Shown: positions 8,991 through 17,640 of the stretch, piece after piece | Layout: the number at the start of each line of letters is the position of its first letter | Position numbering within the stretch: position 1 is the stretch's first letter | NCBI GenBank assembly: GCA_963821095.1 | Contig: CAWGCJ010000007.1 | Location: 496,001 to 560,000 of the forward strand | DNA: 64,000 nt | Origin: CAVPHV01 sp963821095 | GTDB taxonomy: Bacteria > Actinomycetota > Acidimicrobiia > Spongiisociales > UBA5794 | Direction: 5' to 3' | The notes under the pieces: model-generated | Told to the model about the DNA's origin: nothing | What the model saw: only the letters and a program-made list of their open reading frames with translations | Databases searched by the model: none | Translations under genes and position numbers: made by a program

Positions 8991-10112
8991 GTGAGGCCTT
9001 CGTGGGTTGAGATCGATCTCGACGCCATTGCCGCCAACGTGGCTGCGATTCGTGCCGAAGTCGCGCCCGCACTGGTGTGTGCGGTCGTCAAAGCGGACGC
9101 CTACGGCCACGGTGACGTGCCTGCCGCCGAAGCGGCGATGACCGGCGGCGCCGAGTGGCTCGCCGTTGCCCTGGTGGAGGAGGGTCGGCGGCTGCGCGAG
9201 GCGGGAATCGAGGTCCCCATCCTTCTGCTTTCCGAGCCGGAAGTCACCGACGCCGCCGCCGTCGTGGAGTGGAACCTCCGGCCGACGGTGTACCGCGAGG
9301 ACTTTGCCACCGCCCTCGGCGATGCGGCCCTGGCGGCGGGTGCGGTTCCCTATCCGGTCCACATCAAGGTCAACACCGGGATGCACCGGGTCGGTGCCGA
9401 ACCGCTCGAAGCGTTTCCGCTGGTCCGACAGGTCGCCGCGGACGATCGGCTCTCCCTCGAGGGCCTGTGGACCCATCTCGCCGTTGCCGACGAGGACCCC
9501 GCGTACACCACCCGACAGCTCACTGCTCTCGATCAGTTCCGCACCACGCTGGAGGCCGAGGGAATCGATGTGCCCATCGTGCACGCGGCGAATACCGCCG
9601 GGGCGCTCGACTACCCCGACGGCCGGTTCGATCTGGTCCGCATTGGCCTCGGCATCTACGGACTGCGTCCTGCACCCGGATCGGGGCCCTCGGTGGCGCT
9701 ACGTCCGGCGATGAGAGTCGTTTCCCGGGTTGCGCTCGTGCGACGCCTTCCTGCCGGGGAGCGACCCTCCTACGGCAGGCGTCGTCCGCTCCAGGCGTCA
9801 TCGCTGGTGGCGACCGTGCCCATCGGGTACGCCGACGGGGTTGCCCGCAGGCTCTCGTCCGTCGGCGGCGAGGTACTGATCCGGGGGCGGCGTCACCCGT
9901 TCGCCGGCACGGTCACGATGGATCAGATCGTCATCGACGTGGGCGAGGGTCCCGTCGCCGTCGGCGATGAAGTGGTGTTGCTCGGAGCGCAGGGTGACGA
10001 CGAGATCACGGCCGACGAGTGGGCGGTGCGGCTCGACACGATCAACTACGAAATTGTTTGCGACTTCGGACCCCGCTTGCCGCGGCGCTACCGGAAGGAG
10101 CGCTCCACATGA
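8991..10112 (+). CDS. alr: Alanine racemase Alr
   Basis: PLP enzyme interconverting L- and D-alanine for peptidoglycan. GTG start at 8991 has GGAGGAGG-type pairing at about 8976-8983. The PLP lysine is K34 in AVVKADAYGHG; the catalytic tyrosine lies in PIGYADGVARR near residue 280; HIKVNTGMHR and RIGLGIYG are the expected barrel motifs. 373 residues, full length. It opens an operon in which nearly every junction overlaps by an ATGA or GTGA; its TGA overlaps the ATG of the P1 peptidase gene. Confidence 0.95.
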   Translation: MRPSWVEIDLDAIAANVAAIRAEVAPALVCAVVKADAYGHGDVPAAEAAMTGGAEWLAVALVEEGRRLREAGIEVPILLLSEPEVTDAAAVVEWNLRPTVYREDFATALGDAALAAGAVPYPVHIKVNTGMHRVGAEPLEAFPLVRQVAADDRLSLEGLWTHLAVADEDPAYTTRQLTALDQFRTTLEAEGIDVPIVHAANTAGALDYPDGRFDLVRIGLGIYGLRPAPGSGPSVALRPAMRVVSRVALVRRLPAGERPSYGRRRPLQASSLVATVPIGYADGVARRLSSVGGEVLIRGRRHPFAGTVTMDQIVIDVGEGPVAVGDEVVLLGAQGDDEITADEWAVRLDTINYEIVCDFGPRLPRRYRKERST

Positions 10113-11029
10113 CCGAGGGAACCCTCACCTCCGTTCCCGGCGTCGCCGTCGGCCACTACACCGACGTGGTGGCCGCCACCGGGGTAACCGCGATGATCTT
10201 TCCCGAGCCAAACGTGGCGGCCGTCGACCTCCGGGGCGCCGCACCGGGGACCCGCGAGGTTGGCCTGCTCGGGCCGGGGATGAAGGTCGAAACGATCCAG
10301 GGGCTGGTGTTTTCGGGCGGAAGCGCCTTCGGACTCGCCGCTGCCGACGGAGTGGTCCGCGAGGTTGCGGCTGAGGGACGCGGCCACCCAACTCCTGCCG
10401 GGCCGGTACCGATCGTGCCATCCGCCATCATCTACGACTTGCTCATTGGTGACGGAACCGTGCGACCCGGACCTGCCGAAGGGGCCGCGGCCTACCGCGC
10501 CAAGACCGTCGATCCCGTGGCCATGGGCAGCGTCGGCGCCGGAACCGGCGCCGTCGTAGCCGGGTGGCGAGGTTCCGAGGCGGTCCGCAAGGGTGGGGTC
10601 GGCTCGGCAGCAACGACGGTGGGCGAGGCAACCCTCGGTGTCCTTGTTGTCGTCAACGCCGTCGGTGACGTCTTCACCCTCGAAGGATTGGCTCTGACCG
10701 GTGGATCGCTTGTGCCGCCTCCGGCGCCGGCCGGAATCAGACCCCTCGAGCAGACGACCCTGGTGGCATTGGCCACCGACGCGGCTGCCTCGCGCACGGA
10801 GCTGATGCGGATTGCCGTTCGCGCTCACGACGCCCTGGCCGTGTGCCTGCGACCCGCACACACCCGCTACGACGGTGACGCCGTGTTTGCGGTCTCATGT
10901 GGGAGCCGGGTGACCGACCCCGACGAGCTCGGGGAGGCCACTTTCCGGATCGTCGGGCGCGCCATCGAATTGGCGGTGACTCGGGCCCAATCCATCGCCG
11001 GGATTCCCGTCGTAGAGTTGCGGTCATGA
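10109..11029 (+). CDS. P1 family (DmpA/NylC-like) autoproteolytic peptidase or amidohydrolase
   Basis: Family members are self-cleaving N-terminal nucleophile hydrolases acting on amino-terminal residues or cyclic and linear amides; the true substrate here is unknown. ATG at 10109 overlaps the alr stop. Visible family motifs: SVPGVAVGHYTD at the N-terminus, GMKVETIQGLVFSGGSAFGL, GSVGAGTGA, KGGVGSAATT and VVVNAVGDV, then AVRAHDALA near the end. 306 residues. The nucleophile at the start of the C-terminal chain is probably a Thr of the ATTVGEATLG stretch, but this is inferred. Its place between alr and a DNA repair gene is probably simple co-transcription. Confidence 0.85.
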   Translation: MTEGTLTSVPGVAVGHYTDVVAATGVTAMIFPEPNVAAVDLRGAAPGTREVGLLGPGMKVETIQGLVFSGGSAFGLAAADGVVREVAAEGRGHPTPAGPVPIVPSAIIYDLLIGDGTVRPGPAEGAAAYRAKTVDPVAMGSVGAGTGAVVAGWRGSEAVRKGGVGSAATTVGEATLGVLVVVNAVGDVFTLEGLALTGGSLVPPPAPAGIRPLEQTTLVALATDAAASRTELMRIAVRAHDALAVCLRPAHTRYDGDAVFAVSCGSRVTDPDELGEATFRIVGRAIELAVTRAQSIAGIPVVELRS

Positions 11030-11703
11030 CCGAGATGAGTGCCGGCGTCCGTGCTGCAGAACTCCATGCGTTGGAGCAGGAAGCTGCGGGCTGCACCCGA
11101 TGTCGCCTGGCGGAGAGCCGAACCCAGGTCGTGTTCGGCGCCGGGGCGCCCGATGCCGACGTCATGATCGTTGGCGAGGGCCCGGGCCAGCGCGAGGACG
11201 AGCAGGGGCTTCCTTTCGTCGGACGATCGGGCCTGCTGCTCGAGCAACTCCTCGGCGAGATCGGGCTGGAACGGTCCGAGGTCTACATCGGCAACGTGGT
11301 CAAGTGTCGCCCTCCGCAGAACCGCGACCCACGTCCAGACGAGATCGACGAGTGCAAGGGCTACTTGCGGGCCCAGCTGACGCTGGTGGACCCCAAGGTC
11401 GTCCTCACCCTTGGCAACTTCTCATCGAAGCTCCTGCTTCGTACCGAGACCGGAATCACGAGGTTGCGCGGTCACGCCTACCCGTGGTGGGGACGACACT
11501 TGGTTCCCACGTTCCATCCGGCTGCGGCGCTGCGAGGCAGTGCCCGAGTCCTCGAGGAGATGCGCTACGACTTCGCTCTTGTCGCCGATGTGGTTGTCGG
11601 GCGGATCGAAGTCCCCGACCCAACGCCCCTCCGGTCCGATGCCGAGCCCGAGGCTGCCGCTGATGATCCGCCCGACCCCGAGCAGATGGGTTTGTTCTCA
11701 TGA
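11026..11703 (+). CDS. Uracil-DNA glycosylase, iron-sulfur (family 4-like)
   Basis: Removes uracil from DNA arising by cytosine deamination. Cluster ligands are visible: C23 and C26 in CTRC, then the cysteines of KCRPP and ECKGYL. The catalytic motif GEGPGQRED and the HPAAALRG motif near residue 165 fit bacterial UdgA-type enzymes. The acidic, proline-rich C-terminal tail ends EQMGLFS. The start overlaps the previous stop (ATGA) and its own stop overlaps tsaE. 225 residues. Confidence 0.9.
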   Translation: MTEMSAGVRAAELHALEQEAAGCTRCRLAESRTQVVFGAGAPDADVMIVGEGPGQREDEQGLPFVGRSGLLLEQLLGEIGLERSEVYIGNVVKCRPPQNRDPRPDEIDECKGYLRAQLTLVDPKVVLTLGNFSSKLLLRTETGITRLRGHAYPWWGRHLVPTFHPAAALRGSARVLEEMRYDFALVADVVVGRIEVPDPTPLRSDAEPEAAADDPPDPEQMGLFS

Positions 11704-12155
11704 TCACATCCGTCCGCTCGTCATCGCCATCCGACACACTGGGGCTGGGCCGCGCGCTGGCTCAGCAATTGCGGGCCGGCGACATCGTGCTGCTGGCGGG
11801 AAGGCTGGGGAGCGGCAAGACGTTGTTTGCCGCCGGTGTAGCCGAAGGTCTCGGAGCCCAGGAGCGAGTGACCAGTCCCAGCTTCGTCATCGTGCAGACG
11901 TACCAAGGGTTCCTGCCGATCGTCCACGCCGACGTGTACCGGCTCGGCTCAACGGGAGAATTCGACGATTTGGAGCTGCCCGAGGTCGCGCGTGACGGCG
12001 TGCTGCTCATCGAGTGGGGTGATGCCGTTACGGCCGTGCTTCCGCCGGATCACCTCACCGTCGAGATCACCATCACCGACGAAGATGAACGACTCGTGCG
12101 GTTCATTCCCGTGGGAGCATGGGAGTCGCGTTCATTGGGAGAGTTCGAATCGTGA
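11700..12155 (+). CDS. tsaE: tRNA t6A biosynthesis ATPase TsaE
   Basis: P-loop ATPase of the TsaB-TsaD-TsaE complex that attaches threonylcarbamoyl to A37 of ANN-decoding tRNAs. Walker A GRLGSGKT at residues 34-41, then TSPSFVIVQTY, HADVYRL and LIEWGD, all classic TsaE signatures. 151 residues. Start overlaps the glycosylase stop. Three t6A genes (tsaE, tsaB, tsaD) lie together here with rimI. Confidence 0.95.
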   Translation: MITSVRSSSPSDTLGLGRALAQQLRAGDIVLLAGRLGSGKTLFAAGVAEGLGAQERVTSPSFVIVQTYQGFLPIVHADVYRLGSTGEFDDLELPEVARDGVLLIEWGDAVTAVLPPDHLTVEITITDEDERLVRFIPVGAWESRSLGEFES

Positions 12156-12868
12156 AGATCCTGGCAATCGAGACGGCAACACCATCGTCGTCGGTCGCTC
12201 TCGGGGAGGACTCCGACGTCGTCGCAATGTCGGTGCACACCGATCGCCGCGGTCACGTTGGGTTTCTGGTGCCCGCGATCGACTTCTGCTTCGATCAGGC
12301 GGGTTGGTTGCCCGGGGACATCGACCTCATTGCCGTCGACGTCGGGCCCGGCCCCTTCACCGGCCTCCGAGCAGGGATCTCTGCAGCCCAGGCGATTGCG
12401 GCTGCGGTGGGGGTGCCGATCATCACCGTGAGTTCCCTGACCGTTCTGGCGCTTCGGGCCGCTACGGGAAGGCGTCGCATCTGGCCGATCGTCGATGTTC
12501 GTCGCGGCGAAGTGGCAACGGCTCCGTACCGTCCGGTCCCCGGCGGCGTCGTGCTCGACGGGCCGGCTGAGACGGTCACCACGGATGAATTCCGGGCACT
12601 GATCGACGCCGACCCGGAAGACACCCTGCTTGTCGGCGAGTGGCAGGCCTTGCCCTACGGGACGCTGCGCGGTTTGCACGGCGTCAAGACCGGTCGTCCC
12701 CGCTATCCGGCGGCCGATGTGATTCTGGAGATCGCCGCCTTGCGCGCCGCCCACGACGAGTACGCCGGAGCCGAGGAAATCCGGCCGCTCTACATGCGTG
12801 AGCCCGATGCCCACATCAACTGGACGGACTTCCGTGAGGAGGGGATGTGGCCGGGGGCAGCATCATGA
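12152..12868 (+). CDS. tsaB: tRNA t6A biosynthesis protein TsaB
   Basis: ASKHA-fold scaffold partner of TsaD in t6A formation. The GTG start at 12152 overlaps the tsaE TGA (GTGA); the longer frame from 12119 lies inside tsaE and would precede the normal KILAIETAT start. Motifs: AIETATPSSSVAL, VDVGPGPFTGLRAG, VSSLTVLA, VDVRRGEV. 238 residues. It overlaps rimI by ATGA. Confidence 0.93.
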   Translation: MKILAIETATPSSSVALGEDSDVVAMSVHTDRRGHVGFLVPAIDFCFDQAGWLPGDIDLIAVDVGPGPFTGLRAGISAAQAIAAAVGVPIITVSSLTVLALRAATGRRRIWPIVDVRRGEVATAPYRPVPGGVVLDGPAETVTTDEFRALIDADPEDTLLVGEWQALPYGTLRGLHGVKTGRPRYPAADVILEIAALRAAHDEYAGAEEIRPLYMREPDAHINWTDFREEGMWPGAAS

Positions 12869-13395
12869 CGGCGCCGCGTCCACCGGCCACGGCCGATCGG
12901 CTCACGATCCGGCCGATGCAGACGGGGGATATCGACGCCGTGGCGAACCTCGAGATCGAGGTGTATCCCCAGCCTTGGTCGACCACGGTCTTTCGGGAGG
13001 AGTTGGCGCTGGCCAATCGCCGCTACGTTGTGGCGGAGGATGGGGCGGGTGTCATCGTCGGCTACGCCGGTCTGCTGCTTGTTGAGGAAGACGCTCATGT
13101 CACCACGGTGGCGGTCGACCCCCAGGTCCGGCGCCGCCGGCTGGGCAGCCGCTTGATGCTTGCCCTCGTGGCCGCTTCTCGCACGGCTGCGGCTCGGCAC
13201 CTCACTCTCGAAGTACGGATGTCGAACGTCTCGGCGCAGCGGCTCTATGAGCAGTTTGGGTTTGCCCCGGTGGGGATCCGCAAGAACTACTACCGCGACG
13301 AGGATGCTCTGGTGATGTGGGCGATCGATATCGACACAGAGGAATACCAGCAGCGCGTCGCAGGAATCGAAGCCGGCTTGGCGGAGGTGGGCTGA
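12865..13395 (+). CDS. rimI: Ribosomal-protein-alanine N-acetyltransferase RimI
   Basis: GNAT-fold N-alpha-acetyltransferase; family members acetylate the N-terminus of ribosomal protein S18. ATG at 12865 overlaps the tsaB stop. The acetyl-CoA loop VRRRRLGSRLM (about residues 91-101), the LEVRMSNVSAQRLYEQFGF helix-strand and GIRKNYY are standard RimI motifs. 176 residues. Co-location with tsaB and tsaD is common in bacteria. Confidence 0.92.
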   Translation: MTAPRPPATADRLTIRPMQTGDIDAVANLEIEVYPQPWSTTVFREELALANRRYVVAEDGAGVIVGYAGLLLVEEDAHVTTVAVDPQVRRRRLGSRLMLALVAASRTAAARHLTLEVRMSNVSAQRLYEQFGFAPVGIRKNYYRDEDALVMWAIDIDTEEYQQRVAGIEAGLAEVG

Positions 13396-13396
13396 T

Positions 13397-14410
13397 ATGG
13401 CGAGACAACCGCTGATCCTCGGCATCGAGACCAGCTGTGACGAAACCGGTGTCGCGGTCGTGTCCGGCCTCGACGTACGTTCGACCGTATTGGGGACCCA
13501 GACCGACGCCCACGCCAGATTCGGCGGTGTCGTGCCCGAGGTGGCGGCCCGTGCCCACGTCGAGGCGATCCGCCCGCTGGTGCACAGCGCACTACGCAGC
13601 GCCGGTGTCCACTCCGACGAACTCGACGCCATCGCCGCAACGCAGGGCCCCGGGTTGTCGGGGGCGCTGCTGGTGGGTTTCTCGTTCGGCAAGGCGCTCG
13701 CCTGGAGTCTGGGCAAGCCGTTCCTGGCGATCGATCATATGGAGGGGCACCTGTTTGCTCCCCGGCTCGAACACCCCGACTACCGGCCTCCGGCCATCGT
13801 GTTGTTGGCCTCGGGTGGCCACAGCCAGATCGTCCATATGCGGGAGTGGGGTCACTACGAGGTCCTTGGCATGACGATCGACGATGCGGCGGGTGAGGCA
13901 TTCGACAAGCTGGCCCGCTTCATGGGGCTCGGCTATCCAGGCGGCCCTGCGATCGACCGGGCAGCCACCGACGGCGACCCGGGTGCGGTTTCGTTTCCCC
14001 GCGCGTTGCAGGATCGACCGTACGACTTCTCGTTCTCGGGGCTCAAGACCTCCGTCGTGACCTACCTGGAGAAGGCGAAGACGGCAGGGAACGTGCCACC
14101 CCTCGCCGATGTTGCGGCGTCGATCCAGGAGGCCATCGTCGATGTGCTGGTCGACAAGACGTTCAACGCGGTGGATGCCACCGGCGCCAAAGTTGTCGCC
14201 GGCGGCGGAGGAGTTCTTGCCAACCGGCGTCTCCGTCTGCGGTTTGAAGAAGAGGCGGCAACTCGGGGGGTCGAGTTGTACCTGCCCGCGCCGGCGTTGT
14301 GCACCGACAACGGAGCAATGATCGCCGCCGCCGCTACCTACCGCTTCGAGCGCGGCGAGTTTGCGCCGTGGAACGCCGACGTTGATCCCGGCATGCGGCT
14401 CGGGCGGTGA
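13397..14410 (+). CDS. tsaD: tRNA N6-adenosine threonylcarbamoyltransferase TsaD
   Basis: Catalytic subunit transferring threonylcarbamoyl to tRNA A37. GIETSCDETGVAV opens the ASKHA fold. The metal-binding histidines lie in HMEGHLFAP. Also LLASGGHSQIV, DDAAGEAFDK and FSFSGLKTSV, with the C-terminal NADVDPGMRLGR. 337 residues, intact. Starts one base after the rimI stop; its stop overlaps the following GTG. Confidence 0.96.
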   Translation: MARQPLILGIETSCDETGVAVVSGLDVRSTVLGTQTDAHARFGGVVPEVAARAHVEAIRPLVHSALRSAGVHSDELDAIAATQGPGLSGALLVGFSFGKALAWSLGKPFLAIDHMEGHLFAPRLEHPDYRPPAIVLLASGGHSQIVHMREWGHYEVLGMTIDDAAGEAFDKLARFMGLGYPGGPAIDRAATDGDPGAVSFPRALQDRPYDFSFSGLKTSVVTYLEKAKTAGNVPPLADVAASIQEAIVDVLVDKTFNAVDATGAKVVAGGGGVLANRRLRLRFEEEAATRGVELYLPAPALCTDNGAMIAAAATYRFERGEFAPWNADVDPGMRLGR

Positions 14411-15489
14411 GGCGCGGCTTCCGGCTGGCCCGGCTGTTCGGTGTCAACATTCTTGTTGATGGCTCGCTGCTCATACTCGCCTTCTTGCTGGCGTGGTCGC
14501 TGACGGTCGACTTCGGCGATCGCTACCCGGATCTCACCACCGGGGTTCGGCTGCTCTACGCCGGTACCACGAGCGTGCTCTTTCTGGCCAGTGTGCTCAT
14601 CCACGAACTGAGCCACTCGGTGGTGGCGCTGCGCCGCGGACTCGACGTGCTCCAGATCCGGCTGTTCATCTTCGGTGGGGTCTCGGAGATCCGTGACGAT
14701 GCCCGCGGGCCGGGGGAGGAGTTCGCTGTAGCTGCGGCGGGCCCGCTCGCCTCGCTCGTGCTGGGTGGCCTCTTCGCAGCGCTGGGATCCGTGGTGGCGG
14801 GCCCGTGGGGACGAGTGTTCGGCTTGCTCGGGGTGGCCAACGTCATTCTGGCGGGCTTCAATCTGCTGCCCGGCCTGCCGCTCGATGGTGGCCGGGTGCT
14901 CCACGCCGCGTTGTGGCGCTGGCGCGGCGACTCCCAGTCGGCGACCCGGATTGCCGTCGCATCCGGCCGGTTTCTCGGGCTGGCGCTGGCAGGCGTCGGC
15001 ACGGTGATGTTCTTCACTCGGGCGGTCGTTGCCGGTTTGTGGGCAATGGCGGTCGGCTGGTTCATGTACCAGGCGGCCATGGGCGCCAAGGCTCGTGCGG
15101 AATTTGTCGCCAGGATCGGAGGTGCCAAGGTCGGCGACGTGATGCGCCCCGTCGCAGCCGCGGTGGACGGCGACATGACTGTGACCGAGGTTGTGGACCT
15201 CTACGGCTTTGGGCCGCGTTTGCCTTCCTTGCCGGTTGAAGTGGATGGGCGGGTGCGGGGCCTCGTCGGAGATCGTGAAGTCGGATCGCTCAGCGAGGAG
15301 GAGCGATCAACGCTCACTGCGGCCGAGGTCATGACCACTATCGGACCCACCGACGTCGTTGCCGCCGACACTCCGCTCGAGACCTTCTTTTCCCGCGAGG
15401 CGGGAGCGACCAAGCGCGCTCTCGTGGTTGCCGAGGGTCGGGTCGTCGGAGTCGTCACCGCGCGCGAGTTGGCTCATCTGTTCACTTGA
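14407..15489 (+). CDS. Site-2-type M50 metalloprotease with CBS pair
   Basis: Intramembrane zinc protease of the Rip/SpoIVFB-like class. Active site HELSH at residues 66-70 in a membrane helix; the third ligand is in NLLPGLPLDGGRV. About six hydrophobic segments fill residues 1-230. The C-terminal third (KVGDVMRPV... and AAEVMTTIGPTDVV) resembles a tandem CBS domain that may sense adenine nucleotides. GTG start overlaps the tsaD stop. 360 residues. Substrate unknown. Confidence 0.88.
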   Translation: MRRGFRLARLFGVNILVDGSLLILAFLLAWSLTVDFGDRYPDLTTGVRLLYAGTTSVLFLASVLIHELSHSVVALRRGLDVLQIRLFIFGGVSEIRDDARGPGEEFAVAAAGPLASLVLGGLFAALGSVVAGPWGRVFGLLGVANVILAGFNLLPGLPLDGGRVLHAALWRWRGDSQSATRIAVASGRFLGLALAGVGTVMFFTRAVVAGLWAMAVGWFMYQAAMGAKARAEFVARIGGAKVGDVMRPVAAAVDGDMTVTEVVDLYGFGPRLPSLPVEVDGRVRGLVGDREVGSLSEEERSTLTAAEVMTTIGPTDVVAADTPLETFFSREAGATKRALVVAEGRVVGVVTARELAHLFT

Positions 15490-15507
15490 GCAACCGTCCT
15501 AAGACCT

Positions 15508-15587
15508 TTAGCAGTCGGGAATATCGTCTGCTAGCACTCGGTTGTCGAGACTGCTATCATTTAGCAATTGCAAGAACCGACTGCTAA
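15508..15587 (+). promoter_or_regulatory. Three tandem variant CIRCE operators of groESL
   Basis: Three 9-N9-9 inverted repeats precede groES: 15508-15516/15526-15534, 15531-15539/15549-15557 and 15561-15569/15579-15587. The first two overlap by four bases. The canonical HrcA operator is TTAGCACTC-N9-GAGTGCTAA; here the half-sites centre on TTAGCAGTC. HrcA-type repression of the chaperonin operon is inferred from the established CIRCE system; hrcA is not in the window. Confidence 0.85.
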
Positions 15588-15609
15588 GAATCGAAGAGGA
15601 GGAAATCGG

Positions 15610-15903
15610 ATGAATCTGAAGCCTCTGGGCGACCGCATCGTCGTACAGCCCAAGGATGAGGATGAGGCACTCACACCAAGTGGCCTCGTCATCCCCGATA
15701 CCGCAAAAGAGAAGCCCCAGCTGGGCCAAGTACTTGCGGTAGGCCCCGGTCAGTGGAATGAGGACGGCGACGAGCGCATCCCGTTGGATGTTGCCGTCGG
15801 CGATCTCGTCTTCTACTCGAAGTACGGGGGCACTGAAGTCAAGTACGAGGGCGAGGACTACTTGATCCTGTCCGCCCGCGACGTACTCGCCGTACTGGGT
15901 TAG
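15610..15903 (+). CDS. groES: Co-chaperonin GroES
   Basis: Seven-subunit lid of the GroEL folding chamber. ATG at 15610 is preceded by GAGGAGGA (15595-15602) and gives MNLKPLGDRIVVQP; the in-frame ATG at 15568 lies inside the third operator. 97 residues, with the mobile loop region DEALTPSGLVIPDTAKEK and C-terminal YLILSARDVLAVLG. Co-transcribed with groEL, 15 bp apart. Confidence 0.97.
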   Translation: MNLKPLGDRIVVQPKDEDEALTPSGLVIPDTAKEKPQLGQVLAVGPGQWNEDGDERIPLDVAVGDLVFYSKYGGTEVKYEGEDYLILSARDVLAVLG

Positions 15904-15918
15904 GAGGACTCACCCCAC

Positions 15919-17556
15919 ATGGCTGCAAAAGAACTGAGATTCAATGAAGAGGCTCGCCGGAGCCTGCAAACCGGTGTCGACAAACTTGCCGACACCGTCA
16001 AGGTGACGCTTGGCCCCAAGGGTCGCAACGTCGTGCTCGAGAAGAAGTGGGGTTCGCCCACGATCACGAACGACGGTGTGACCATCGCCAAGGAAATCGA
16101 ACTGGACGACCCGTACGAGAACATGGGTGCCCAGCTCGCCAAGGAAGTCGCCAACAAGACAAATGACGTCGCCGGCGACGGCACCACCACCGCCACCGTG
16201 CTGGCCCAGGCCATGGTTCGTGACGGCCTGCGCCTTGTTGCTGCCGGCTCCAACCCCATGGAGATGAAGCGGGGCATCGAAGAGGCCGTTGAGAAGGTCG
16301 TCGAGAGCATTCAGGAGATTGCAGTCGCGGTCGATTCCGAGGCTCGTGACCAGATCGCCTACGTGGCGGCGAACTCGGCCGCAGACCAGACCATCGGTGA
16401 TCGTATCGCCGAGGCGCTGCAGAAGGTCGGCAACGAGGGTGTCATCACCGTCGAGGACAGCCAAACGTTCGGCGTCGAGCTGGAGTTCACCGAGGGCATG
16501 CAGTTCGACAAGGGCTACATCTCCCCGTACTTCATCACCGACCCGGATCGCCAAGAGGCCGTCCTCGAGGATCCGTTCATCCTCATCGTGAACTCGAAGA
16601 TCACTGCGGTCCAGGACCTGCTCCCCGTGTTGGAGAAGGTCATGCAGACCGGCAAGGCGATTCTCGTGCTCTCCGAGGATGTCGAGGGTGAAGCTTTGGC
16701 CACGCTCGTCGTCAACAAGATCCGTGGCACGTTCAACTCGGTGGCCGTCAAGGCTCCCGGATTCGGCGAACGCCGCAAGGCCATGCTGCAGGACATTGCG
16801 ATCCTCACCGGAGCGACCGTCATCAGCGAAGAGGTCGGGCTCAAGCTCGAGAACGTGACGATCGACATGCTCGGCAAGGCCCGCAAGGTCGTCATCTCCA
16901 AGGACGACACCACGATCGTTGAGGGTGGCGGAAGCCACGCCGAGGTCGAGGCTCGGGTGAAGCAGATCCGCCAGGAGATCGACAACTCGGACTCCGACTG
17001 GGATCGTGAGAAGCTCGCTGAGCGACTCGCCAAGCTCTCCGGCGGCGTTGCCGTCATCAAGGTTGGCGCTGCCACCGAGGTGGAGCTCAAGGAGAAGAAG
17101 CACCGCATCGAGGACGCCATCCAGGCCACTCGTGCAGCCGTTGAAGAGGGCATTGTGCCCGGCGGTGGTGTCGCTCTGCTCCGTGCCCAGGATGCTGTCG
17201 ACAAGCTGCGTGGCGGCACCGACGATACGAAGGTCGGTCGCCAGCTCGTCAAGACCTCACTCGAGGCGCCGCTTCGCCAGATCGCCGTCAACGCAGGCCA
17301 CGAGGGTGGCGTTGTCGTCGAGCACGTGAAGAACGCTGAGAACGGTGTTGGCTTCAACGCCGCCACCGGTCAGTACGAGGACCTGATGGCGGCCGGGATC
17401 ATCGATCCGGCCAAGGTCACCCGGTCGACGTTGCAGAACGCTGCTTCCATTGCGGCCCTGCTCATCACCACCGAGGCGCTCGTCGCCGAGGAGAAGGTTG
17501 ATGAGCCCGCCGGTGGCCACGGCCACCCCGGCGGCGGCATGGAAGGCATGATGTAA
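15919..17556 (+). CDS. groEL: Chaperonin GroEL
   Basis: ATP-driven folding chaperonin. 545 residues, intact: KVTLGPKGRNVV, the nucleotide motif GDGTTTATVLA, apical-domain KGYISPYF, and EEGIVPGGGVALL. The C-terminal tail GHGHPGGGMEGMM has the Gly-Met-rich form with added His, seen in many actinobacterial GroEL copies. A Shine-Dalgarno (TTAGGAGGA, about 15901-15908) precedes the ATG. Heat control is presumably through the CIRCE-like sites upstream of groES. Confidence 0.97.
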   Translation: MAAKELRFNEEARRSLQTGVDKLADTVKVTLGPKGRNVVLEKKWGSPTITNDGVTIAKEIELDDPYENMGAQLAKEVANKTNDVAGDGTTTATVLAQAMVRDGLRLVAAGSNPMEMKRGIEEAVEKVVESIQEIAVAVDSEARDQIAYVAANSAADQTIGDRIAEALQKVGNEGVITVEDSQTFGVELEFTEGMQFDKGYISPYFITDPDRQEAVLEDPFILIVNSKITAVQDLLPVLEKVMQTGKAILVLSEDVEGEALATLVVNKIRGTFNSVAVKAPGFGERRKAMLQDIAILTGATVISEEVGLKLENVTIDMLGKARKVVISKDDTTIVEGGGSHAEVEARVKQIRQEIDNSDSDWDREKLAERLAKLSGGVAVIKVGAATEVELKEKKHRIEDAIQATRAAVEEGIVPGGGVALLRAQDAVDKLRGGTDDTKVGRQLVKTSLEAPLRQIAVNAGHEGGVVVEHVKNAENGVGFNAATGQYEDLMAAGIIDPAKVTRSTLQNAASIAALLITTEALVAEEKVDEPAGGHGHPGGGMEGMM

Positions 17557-17565
17557 CAAGAGAGC

Positions 17566-17593
17566 CTTGAATCGGCCTCCAGGCCGAATCAAG
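17566..17593 (+). terminator. Hairpin directly after groEL
   Basis: 12-base arms 17566-17577 and 17582-17593 pair with one mismatch around a 4-base loop, ten bases after the groEL stop. No long U tract follows. Confidence 0.55.
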
Positions 17594-17599
17594 ACTTAG

Positions 17600-17640
17600 C
17601 GAAGGGGTTTCGAGATCGAACAGATCTCGAAACCCCTTCG
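17600..17640. terminator. Perfect 18-bp palindrome downstream of groEL
   Basis: Arms 17600-17617 and 17623-17640 are perfectly complementary around the loop GAACA. The right arm and part of the left arm are the start of the 94-bp repeat copied twice more downstream. It may act as a bidirectional terminator or as part of a repeat element. Confidence 0.5.

Noticed and set aside
15910..17366. Long minus-strand reading frames (up to 397 codons) across groEL
   Set aside because: They are antisense shadows of a highly conserved, codon-biased gene; they lack start signals and family motifs.
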